Shown piece after piece: positions 27,450 through 33,636 of a stretch of 37,501 nucleotides of DNA. Numbering within the stretch: the stretch's first letter is position 1; each line of letters begins with the position of its first letter. Both the position numbers and the translations under genes were made by a program. The DNA is from Alphaproteobacteria bacterium (GTDB taxonomy: Bacteria; Pseudomonadota; Alphaproteobacteria; Acetobacterales; Acetobacteraceae). The DNA lies in contig JAFKFJ010000192.1 of NCBI GenBank assembly GCA_017307335.1, forward strand, positions 1-37,501. Reading direction: 5' to 3'. The notes under the pieces are model-generated. The model saw only the letters and a program-made list of their open reading frames with translations, made no database searches and had not been told where the DNA came from.

Positions 27450-27656
27450 AGCAGGAAGCATGTCGCAGCGGGCGCACGGCTACTTTCGGCATGGGTAACG
27501 CTCCGAAGCCCATGAAAGCGGGCGCTTCCAGCGAACGCGCGAACCCGCTGCATGACTTGTCCACGTCGCGAACGCGCGCGCTTCCCCGGAGCCCGAGACC
27601 CTGTGGGATTTGCTTCCCCGGATGCTTCCCCGACGCCTGCGGTGTTGGCAAAGGTG

Positions 27657-28181
27657 TCATCGTTCAGATCCCCGGCCAGCTTGACGCATCGGCATGACAA
27701 GGCGCAGCGATTCCGGTAGTCGTACGAAGCCATGCGGCGCGTAGAAGCCGGCCGCAGCTTCGTCCAACGCATCGACGATCACCATGGACGAACCCACCGT
27801 GCTGGCGCTCTCGAACGCGCGCTGCAGGGCGTCGGCAAGCAGAACCGAACCAAGGCGCTGACCCTGCTGGTCCTTGGCGACCGCCAATCGGCCGATCAGG
27901 GTGCAACTGACGAGCGGATAGCGGGGAACGTGCTTTCGGGCTGCCTCTGGCACTTCGCCTTGCGAAATCGTCATGGCGCAAAGCGTGTAATAGCCGAGAA
28001 CTCGATCCGGCTCGGCATCCCGGCTCAGCACGAAGACGGCGTTCGCTTTCCGACGGACGTCCTGCCCGGCCTGGGTCTTCAGGTAGCGATCGAGACTCTC
28101 GACCCCACACGCAAAGCCGTTCCGGTCGTGCGCGTCGTTCAGGACGGCAATCCGGAGATCGGCGGATGTGGGACTCGACAT
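27657..28181 (-). CDS. GNAT-family toxin (TacT/AtaT-like) of a toxin-antitoxin pair
   Basis: The 174-residue acetyltransferase opens with the short strand and FACGVESLDRYLKTQAGQDVRRK segment typical of GNAT toxins, has LGYYTLCA, the acetyl-CoA loop QGQRLGSVLL, and a late catalytic-type Tyr in AAAGFYAPHGF. Such toxins acetylate aminoacyl-tRNA and stop translation. ATG 28181 directly abuts the stop of the DUF1778 antitoxin gene, so the two are coupled. It resembles the toxin at 35603-36109 but is a distinct gene. Confidence 0.9.
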   Translation of the reverse strand: MSSPTSADLRIAVLNDAHDRNGFACGVESLDRYLKTQAGQDVRRKANAVFVLSRDAEPDRVLGYYTLCAMTISQGEVPEAARKHVPRYPLVSCTLIGRLAVAKDQQGQRLGSVLLADALQRAFESASTVGSSMVIVDALDEAAAGFYAPHGFVRLPESLRLVMPMRQAGRGSER

Positions 28182-28475
28182 TCACCGCACGACCCGACGC
28201 TGATGCTCAGCGAAAGCCCGCTGGAGCCGTTCGTTCGGGGCGGGCGGGTTGACAAGCGTATCGAAGAACACCGCGCGATCGCGATCCGACAGCACAATCG
28301 TCTCGTGCTGCGCAATCGTCCGGCGCGCGGCTTCCGTCAGCGCGGTCATGCAGAAGTCAGTGAGCTTGCGCCGCTCGAGTTGCGCGGCGCGCTCTATTAG
28401 CGCCTTCGTCGGCTCATCAACGCGAAAGCCGAGTCGCTCCTCCCTCAGCCGCCGTTCTCGCTTCGTCGCAACCAT
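28182..28475 (-). CDS. DUF1778 antitoxin (TacA-like)
   Basis: The 97-residue protein has an N-terminal ribbon-helix-helix (RLGFRVDEPTKALIERAAQ then LTDFCMTALTEAARRTI) and a C-terminal toxin-binding tail VNPPAPNERLQRAF, the standard DUF1778 layout. It neutralises the GNAT toxin and should repress its own promoter. The ATG at 28475 is preferred over a 52-codon upstream extension because AGAGGT precedes it and a good promoter lies just upstream. Confidence 0.9.
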   Translation of the reverse strand: MVATKRERRLREERLGFRVDEPTKALIERAAQLERRKLTDFCMTALTEAARRTIAQHETIVLSDRDRAVFFDTLVNPPAPNERLQRAFAEHQRRVVR

Positions 28476-28493
28476 GCTATTCACCTCTAGACA

Positions 28494-28522
28494 AATGTAC
28501 GTCGGATGGACTAACTTTTCAA
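28494..28522 (-). promoter_or_regulatory. Promoter of the first DUF1778/GNAT operon
   Basis: On the minus strand TTGAAA (28522-28517), a 17-bp spacer and TACATT (28499-28494) form a strong sigma-70-type promoter. Transcription would begin near 28487, about 12 nt before the antitoxin ATG. I find no clear palindrome for autoregulation. Confidence 0.65.
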
Positions 28523-28616
28523 GGGCCGTTGTCTCCGCCCATGGGCGCGCTGCAGATGACCCTTTGCGCGGACGAAATTCACACTGCGGCGCATGAAGAA
28601 TGCTCGGGAGGGCAAG

Positions 28617-29390
28617 ATGGCCGAGACCCAAATTGAGTGGACTGACGCCACTTGGAACCCTGTCGCAGGATGTTCAATCGTCACCGCTGGCTGCACGCAT
28701 TGCTATGCGATGGAGATGGCAAAGCGCCTCGAAGCGATGGGAATCGCCAAATACGCTGGGCTCACTCGAAGATCAGGCAACCGCGCGCTGTGGCACGGCG
28801 TGGTGCGCGAGAACCGCGAAACGCTCTCGATCCCGTATCAGTGGCGTAAGCCTCGAAAGATTTTCGTGAATTCGATGAGCGACCTCTTTCACGAGAAAGT
28901 CAGCGACGAGTTCATTCTCGACGCCTGGAAAGTGATGCGCGAAACGCCACGGCACAATTATCAGATCCTCACGAAGCGACCGGAACGTATGGCGGAGTTA
29001 GTCGCGAACAAAATCGGCGAAGTCCTGCCCAATGTTTGGCTCGGCACTAGTATCGAGAATGCAGATGTAATCGGTCGGATCGCGCATCTACGCAGCGCCC
29101 CTGCCGCAATTCGCTTCATCTCCTTCGAACCTCTGATTGGGGCCGTTGGCACCGTTGATCTTTGGAACATCCATTGGGCGATCGTCGGCGGGGAGAGCGG
29201 CAAGTTCGCTCGTCCGATCCGAGAGGAATGGATCGACGAAATCTACGCTCAATGCCTATCGACTGGGACGGCCTTCTTCTTCAAACAGTGGGGCACTTGG
29301 GGCAAAGACAACAAGAAGCGTTCGAAGAAAGCCAACGGGCGTGAATATCGCGGACGGACCTGGGATGAAATGCCCTCCGTCCCTCAATAG
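28617..29390 (+). CDS. DUF5131 (Gp37/Gp68) three-Cys-motif protein
   Basis: The 257-residue protein starts with EWTDATWNPVAGC and a C19-x6-C26-x2-C29 cluster ending in CYAM, the three-Cys motif of the phage Gp37/Gp68 family. It resembles a radical-SAM iron-sulfur site but with a longer first gap. KIFVNSMSDLFHE, NYQILTKRPERM, NVWLGTSIEN, FISFEPLIG and WAIVGGESG follow in TIM-barrel-like order, and FFFKQWGTWG closes the core. ATG 28617 has GGGAGGG just upstream, better than ATG 28593. The partner TcmP gene follows after 35 bp. The enzymatic reaction is not known to me; nucleic-acid-related radical chemistry is inference. Confidence 0.9.
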   Translation: MAETQIEWTDATWNPVAGCSIVTAGCTHCYAMEMAKRLEAMGIAKYAGLTRRSGNRALWHGVVRENRETLSIPYQWRKPRKIFVNSMSDLFHEKVSDEFILDAWKVMRETPRHNYQILTKRPERMAELVANKIGEVLPNVWLGTSIENADVIGRIAHLRSAPAAIRFISFEPLIGAVGTVDLWNIHWAIVGGESGKFARPIREEWIDEIYAQCLSTGTAFFFKQWGTWGKDNKKRSKKANGREYRGRTWDEMPSVPQ

Positions 29391-29425
29391 ATCGTCTGAG
29401 AAGTCGCGCGTGGGAGGGCGGCACC

Positions 29426-30694
29426 ATGGTCGAAAAGCGATACGAATGGGCCGACGGCGCGAAACTCGAAGAGCATTCTCGACGCAAGCACAAGATATTG
29501 CGCGAATACGTTTTTGACTATCTGACCGTCCGTTGCAAACGACCCCAGCAAGAGCGCTTTCGTCTCGCCATCGTCGACGGCTTTGCGGGTGGAGGCCGTT
29601 ATCAGTGCGGCACCTCCGGCTCGCCTCTCATTTTCATCGAGGAATCAAAGCGTGCCGTCGAAGCGGTAAATACGCAACGCGCGGTTCAGGGGCTTGGCGC
29701 GATCGAGGTCGAGTGCTTGTTGATCTTCAACGATGCGAGCCGAGACGCAATCGACCTTTTGAAAACCCACGTCGCTCCAATGCAGACCGAGATTGCTCAA
29801 GCGTGCCCCAAGCTTCATCTTCGAGTCGAATATCTCAACGAGTTCTTTGAGGCCGCCTATCCCAAAATCAAAGACTTTCTGGAGAAAGGTCGGTATCGAA
29901 GTGTTCTATTTAACCTCGATCAATGCGGTCATAGCCACGTCGAACGAGACACCATCCTCGACATCATGCAATCCTATCCCGCCGCCGAAATCTTTTACAC
30001 GTTCGTCATCAGCTCATTGATAGCGTTTCTTCAGAAGGACCAGCCGGAGCGGCTGCGAGCGCAACTCAGCCATCTTGGACTTTCCAACAACGATGTCCTT
30101 GCGCTAGACACCCTTATGAGTCGGAAGGATTGGTTAGGAACGGCCGAGAAGATCGTCTTCGACGCCTTCCGCCTTTACGCGCCGTATGTCAGCCCATTCT
30201 CTATCAACAATCCCGATGGCTGGCGTTATTGGCTGATACATTTCGCCAAGTCCTATCGAGCCAGACAGGTTTACAATAACATCCTCCATGACAACGCAAG
30301 CCTCCAAGCGCATTTTGGCCGATCCGGGCTTAACATGCTCTCTTACGATCCTCGACATGACGAGGGGATGCTCTACCTCTTCGACGATAACGGCCGCACT
30401 TCTGCAAAAACCCAACTCTTAGGGGATATTCCTCGGCTTGTGACAGAAGCCGGCGACGCCATGTCGATGACGGAGTTCTACGAGAGTATCTACAATGTCA
30501 CGCCCGCTCATGCCGATGATGTTCACGCTGCGATCATCGAGAACCCTGATATCGAAGTGATCACTCCGGCAGGTGGAGAGCGAAGGAAGGCAAACACCAT
30601 CGGTGTCAACGATATCATCAAGGTTAAGACGCAGCGTAGCTTCTTTCCCATGTTCCTGAATGCAGGAGCGAAAGAGAGCGGCGACAAACAGTGA
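29426..30694 (+). CDS. tcmP: Three-Cys-motif partner protein TcmP
   Basis: The 422-residue protein has an N-terminal KHKILREYVFDYL helix, then AIVDGFAGGGRY (49-59), which looks like motif I of a SAM methyltransferase or other Rossmann enzyme, GSPLIFIEE (65-73), LLIFNDAS and the segment LFNLDQCGH (161-169). The C-terminal half is helical and ends in a winged-helix-like part. This order is that of TcmP, named because it sits beside three-Cys-motif DUF5131 proteins, as it does here. A GGGAGGG ribosome site precedes the ATG. Codon use is markedly AT-richer than the host. Its molecular role is not established to my knowledge. Confidence 0.9.
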   Translation: MVEKRYEWADGAKLEEHSRRKHKILREYVFDYLTVRCKRPQQERFRLAIVDGFAGGGRYQCGTSGSPLIFIEESKRAVEAVNTQRAVQGLGAIEVECLLIFNDASRDAIDLLKTHVAPMQTEIAQACPKLHLRVEYLNEFFEAAYPKIKDFLEKGRYRSVLFNLDQCGHSHVERDTILDIMQSYPAAEIFYTFVISSLIAFLQKDQPERLRAQLSHLGLSNNDVLALDTLMSRKDWLGTAEKIVFDAFRLYAPYVSPFSINNPDGWRYWLIHFAKSYRARQVYNNILHDNASLQAHFGRSGLNMLSYDPRHDEGMLYLFDDNGRTSAKTQLLGDIPRLVTEAGDAMSMTEFYESIYNVTPAHADDVHAAIIENPDIEVITPAGGERRKANTIGVNDIIKVKTQRSFFPMFLNAGAKESGDKQ

Positions 30695-30703
30695 CATGCT
30701 TGT

Positions 30704-31110
30704 ATGCCCTTCAACCCACCTGGTGACATTCTGCTGCCCGATCCACTATTCTCCGCTCTGTGCATCCTTGAACCTGGCGTCGCCCGGCGGATGACGCTTG
30801 TCGTTCATCGCAGGGCTATCGCGAGCAGCAATCTCGGCAACGTCGTACCGGACAACGTCAGCGCCGCCTTCGACCGCGCCCGAAACGCCATCATCTACTC
30901 CTTTTCGACTATGATCTGTTTGTCGTCGGCGAACTGCAGGCCTTTGGCGCATCCGAACTGGCACTAAAGCAGCGCCTTAGCGGCCACAGGGGCGCCTCGC
31001 GTGGCACGCTGCGCAATCTCGTTGACCGCGCGAGGAAGAGGAGGTTCCGTCCAGAAGATACGGTTCCCAGATTGGCTGGATCGAACCTACCGCTGCTGTC
31101 GGATCGCTGA
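30704..31110 (+). pseudogene. Frameshifted small hypothetical gene, third in the DUF5131-TcmP operon
   Basis: The frame from ATG 30704 gives DILLPDPLFSALCILEP, VARRMTLVVHRRAIASS and AAFDRARNAIIYSF, then loses sense at the T-run near 30900-30904. Adding one T continues sensibly as FFDYDLFVVGELQAFGASE, LALKQRL and GTLRNLVDRARKRRF to TGA 31108-31110, making 135 residues. The two halves join at a plausible helix, so a one-base loss (or sequencing error) in a homopolymer is likely. It begins 9 bp after the tcmP stop. I do not recognise the family. Confidence 0.6.
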
Positions 31111-31122
31111 TCCAGTCCTCTA

Positions 31123-31165
31123 GAAGATTTGTGATCTTCGTGCTACATATTCGACCAATCTGTAG
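31123..31165 (+). promoter_or_regulatory. Inverted repeats upstream of hipBA (candidate HipB operators)
   Basis: GAAGAT-TTGTG-ATCTTC (31123-31139) is a perfect 6-bp inverted repeat. CTACA...TGTAG (31143-31165) is a second, imperfect one whose arms extend inward as TATT/AATC. They lie 15-57 bp before the hipB ATG, the expected place for autoregulation by HipB. Confidence 0.5.
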
Positions 31166-31179
31166 CGTGAAGATGCCAA

Positions 31180-31515
31180 ATGCCGACCCCTCATAATCCC
31201 CCAGCCGCGGTTCGGCGCGCATTGCGCAAGCTCGGGGCGGACATTCACGACGCCCGTCGGCGCCGGCGGCTGCCCATGGCCGTCGTGGCCGAGCGCGCCT
31301 TCACCTCCCGTTCGACCTTGCAAAGGGTCGAGGCCGGCGACACCAATGTCGGCATCGGCATCTATGCCGCCGTCCTGCAGGCGCTCGGCCTGCTCGAGGG
31401 CCTGGGTCAGATAGCCGACATCGTCAACGACCCCGTTGGCCAGGCGCTGGCCAGCGCCGGGCTGCCCAAGCATGCTCATCTCAAGCGCACGGCCGGAGTG
31501 CCTCGCGATGGCTGA
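31180..31515 (+). CDS. hipB: HipB-like XRE-family antitoxin/regulator
   Basis: The 111-residue protein contains a Cro/C1 helix-turn-helix: LRKLGADIHDARRRRRLPM, AVVAERAFTSRSTLQRVEAGD and IGIYAAVLQALGL. This is the normal HipB layout with a short tail. It should bind the palindromes upstream and hold HipA inactive. ATG 31180 is used. The out-of-frame ATG at 31173 gives only a few codons. The stop overlaps the hipA start by 8 bp. Confidence 0.88.
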   Translation: MPTPHNPPAAVRRALRKLGADIHDARRRRRLPMAVVAERAFTSRSTLQRVEAGDTNVGIGIYAAVLQALGLLEGLGQIADIVNDPVGQALASAGLPKHAHLKRTAGVPRDG

Positions 31516-32755
31516 CTTCGAGGTGCATATCGATCTGAATGGTCATACGCGGCCCATCGGGCTGGCGCGGAGCAATCGCGTTCGCGGCACGGAGACCATC
31601 CTTTTCGAGTATGACGGCGCTTGGCTCACGGACCCGCAGCGGTTTTCGCTGGAGCCCGCCCTGGCTCTCACGCGCGGGACCTTCGCCCCGCCTCCCGGAC
31701 TGGCGACGTTCGGCTCCATCGGCGACTCCGCCCCGGACACCTGGGGCCGCCGCCTCATGCAGCGCGCCGAACGCCGGCTTGCCGAACGTGAAGGCCGTCC
31801 CGTTCGTACCCTCGTGGAGAGCGACTATCTGCTCGGCGTCGCCGACGAGACCCGGCTCGGCGCGCTCCGCTTCCGCTGGGTGAGCGAGGAGATTTTTCAG
31901 GCGCCGACCCGTGCTGGCGTTCCAGCTCTGATCGAGCTTGGCCGGCTGCTCCAGATCACCGAGCGGTTTCTCCGGGACGAGGAAACCGATGAAGATCTCC
32001 AGCTCATCTTCGCTCCGGGCTCCTCCCTCGGCGGCGCACGTCCGAAGGCGTCGGTCATCGATCAGCACGGTCAGCTCTCCATCGCCAAGTTTCCGAAGGA
32101 AACCGACGACTACAGCATGGAGACCTGGGAGGAGATCGCACTGCGGCTGGCCAGCCAGGCCGGCATCGCCACGCCTCGGCACGAGCTGATCGACGTCGCC
32201 GGCAAGGCGGTCCTATTGTCGCGTCGCTTCGACCGTGCCGGCGCGATCCGCATCCCGTTCCTGTCGGCGATGGCGATGATGGGTGCCAAGGATGGCGAAC
32301 GCGGCAGCTACCCGGAGATCGTCGACGCTCTCGCTCAACACGGGGCGCAGGGAAAGACCGATGCTCATGCTCTCTATCGGCGTGTCGTCTTCAACGTGCT
32401 TATCTCCAATGTCGACGACCACCTGCGCAACCATGGCTTCCTCTGGCTGGGAAAGGCGGGATGGTCGCTGTCCCCAGCTTACGACCTCAATCCCGTGCCG
32501 GCCGATCTCAAGGCGCGGGTGCTGACGACGAACATCGATCTCGACGAAGGCACCTGCTCGCTCGACCTGCTAGAAGCCGCGGCGAGTTTCTTCGGTCTCA
32601 CGCTGGCCCAGGCCCGTGCGATCATCAAGGAGGTCGCGACCGCGACCGCGACTTGGCGCGACACCGCCCAGGCGGCAGGCGCCCGCGCGTCCGAGATCAA
32701 CCGCATGGCCAGCGCCTTCGAGCACGACGATCTCAGGCGTGCGCTGGCATTGTGA
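31508..32755 (+). CDS. hipA: HipA-family serine/threonine kinase toxin
   Basis: The 415-residue kinase has the N-terminal HipA_N strand region, GDSAPDTWGRRLM (72-84), the Ser-containing loop GSSLGGARPKA (171-181), IAKF with K194 for ATP, ISNVDDHLRNHGF with the catalytic Asp (D303) and SPAYDLNP with a metal-binding Asp (D326). Classic HipA phosphorylates glutamyl-tRNA synthetase. Targets differ between HipA families, so the target here is open. All key residues are present, so it looks active. Confidence 0.92.
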   Translation: MADFEVHIDLNGHTRPIGLARSNRVRGTETILFEYDGAWLTDPQRFSLEPALALTRGTFAPPPGLATFGSIGDSAPDTWGRRLMQRAERRLAEREGRPVRTLVESDYLLGVADETRLGALRFRWVSEEIFQAPTRAGVPALIELGRLLQITERFLRDEETDEDLQLIFAPGSSLGGARPKASVIDQHGQLSIAKFPKETDDYSMETWEEIALRLASQAGIATPRHELIDVAGKAVLLSRRFDRAGAIRIPFLSAMAMMGAKDGERGSYPEIVDALAQHGAQGKTDAHALYRRVVFNVLISNVDDHLRNHGFLWLGKAGWSLSPAYDLNPVPADLKARVLTTNIDLDEGTCSLDLLEAAASFFGLTLAQARAIIKEVATATATWRDTAQAAGARASEINRMASAFEHDDLRRALAL

Positions 32756-32781
32756 GAGCGAGCCTGGAACGAAGCATCAAT

Positions 32782-32810
32782 CCGTATCGATCCGTCAAAA
32801 CTTAATACGG
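32782..32810. other. Inverted repeat between convergent hipA and nuclease genes
   Basis: CCGTAT (32782-32787) and ATACGG (32805-32810) can pair around a 17-nt loop directly after the minus-strand nuclease stop. The loop is long and there is no strong U-tract, so terminator function is only possible. Confidence 0.3.
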
Positions 32811-33344
32811 TCAGGTGCCACGCGGGCAGACTACGGCCACTACACGTAGACGGCCTTCGCTATTGCCCAAGTCATTCTCGAGTGCAGCGGGATTGGTGCA
32901 TCGTCGCGCCGGATCGTAGATTAAGCAGACGAGCCTATCAACATTTGGGAATTTCGCGTATCGGGCAACGTCGACAATAAGTTCGTTAGCAACTTCCTTC
33001 TGGCCGAGGCTCTGTCTGGTCATCTTCGCTTCGATGATCATTCGTTCTCGCGGAAGAAAAAAATCAATTCGTGAAGCATTGCCTGCATAGCTAGGCGTCC
33101 ATTCCTCTGGGCGTACATCATCGAAATGCAGTTTCAGAATGGCGTGCAATAGATCCTGGACGTCGTACTCGTCTGCAACGGGGAGAGATTGCCGACTGCG
33201 CTGACGGGTCTGGATGAGAAAGGTTTTGACTCCTGACGGCTTCACTCGGACGCCGAAGCCTCTCAGTTCGCTGTCCCAGATGAACACGTCCTGGCCCTTG
33301 GAGGGTTGTAACGCGTCCACCGCGCGCTTGGTAATCTTAGCCAT
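32811..33344 (-). CDS. Hybrid: tyrosine-integrase N-terminus joined to PD-(D/E)XK nuclease domain
   Basis: The 177-residue protein starts like a DUF4102-type integrase: AKITKRAVDALQPSKG, then FIWDSELRGFGVRVKPSG and KTFLIQ (to about residue 46). It then changes to a domain with DEYDVQDLLHAIL, VRPEEWTPSYAGNASRIDFF, IIEAKMTR and LVCLIYDP, the pattern of the DpnII/MboI-like PD-(D/E)XK nuclease domain found on many uncharacterised proteins. Candidate catalytic residues are D94, E105 and K107. The integrase core and catalytic Tyr are absent. The start at 33344 has an AGGAACGG site upstream and sits next to the right att repeat, where an integrase gene would be. A recombination event or a real fusion are both possible. 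Confidence 0.85.
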   Translation of the reverse strand: MAKITKRAVDALQPSKGQDVFIWDSELRGFGVRVKPSGVKTFLIQTRQRSRQSLPVADEYDVQDLLHAILKLHFDDVRPEEWTPSYAGNASRIDFFLPRERMIIEAKMTRQSLGQKEVANELIVDVARYAKFPNVDRLVCLIYDPARRCTNPAALENDLGNSEGRLRVVAVVCPRGT

Positions 33345-33386
33345 GATCCGTTCCTGCTCCTGAGTTCCATGCTTGTTCCCAAATCT

Positions 33387-33432
33387 GCTTCCCCGGATTT
33401 CGCGGAGGAGCCCGGGGAAGCAGGGGGGAAGC
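33387..33432. repeat. Right GCTTCCCC repeat cluster (integrase arm-site candidates)
   Basis: GCTTCCCC at 33387-33394 is followed by inverted copies at 33414-33421 and 33425-33432. Spacing between copy starts (27 and 11 bp) nearly equals the left cluster (26 and 11 bp). It lies 43-88 bp upstream of the integrase/nuclease hybrid start. Confidence 0.6.
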
Positions 33433-33565
33433 ACGAGAGCGAAAGTCGCTGGGTAGGAGGAGGATAGGCCCGGGATAGGCGCCCGCAAGAAAAACCCTTC
33501 TGAAATAGGGAGTTAGCGGGCGCCGGGATAGAAAAAGATGCTGTAGCGTAAACCAGCCAAGGATG

Positions 33566-33610
33566 TTGCCAAGGTTGGGGTCGAGGGTTCGAAACCCTTC
33601 GCCCGCGCCA
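33566..33610 (+). repeat. Right attachment repeat (partial tRNA-Gly copy)
   Basis: A 43/45-bp copy of 27308-27352 running from the anticodon loop to CCA. It lacks the acceptor 5' strand, D arm and anticodon 5' strand, so it is not a tRNA gene. The T loop has A where the tRNA has T, and the discriminator is G. Confidence 0.85.
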
Positions 33611-33636
33611 TTTCAGAACAGAACTCTGAACACCGC

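Larger units (their letters stand above)
27308..33610 (+). mobile_element. Integrated genomic island in tRNA-Gly (about 6.3 kb)
   Basis: The island is bounded by the direct repeat of the tRNA-Gly 3' part and contains two toxin-antitoxin modules (GNAT/DUF1778 and HipBA), the DUF5131-TcmP pair, a broken small gene and an integrase/nuclease hybrid next to the right end. Clusters of GCTTCCCC lie near both ends. Codon use in 28.6-30.7 kb is clearly more AT-rich than the host. No complete integrase or excisionase is present, so it is probably immobile on its own. The right repeat may equally belong to a second element beyond it. Confidence 0.75.

Noticed and set aside
27289..27660. Minus-strand frame ending in GEGIRTLDPNLGK
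   Set aside because: This is the translation of the antisense of tRNA-Gly, a common artefact.
27664..28185. Alternative 173-codon minus-strand frame over the first GNAT toxin
   Set aside because: The frame one base over (27657-28181) carries all GNAT motifs and abuts the antitoxin stop; this one is Arg/Ser/Pro-rich shadow.
33566..33610. A second tRNA-Gly gene
   Set aside because: Only the 3' part is present; the acceptor 5' strand, D arm and anticodon 5' strand are missing, so it cannot fold as a tRNA.
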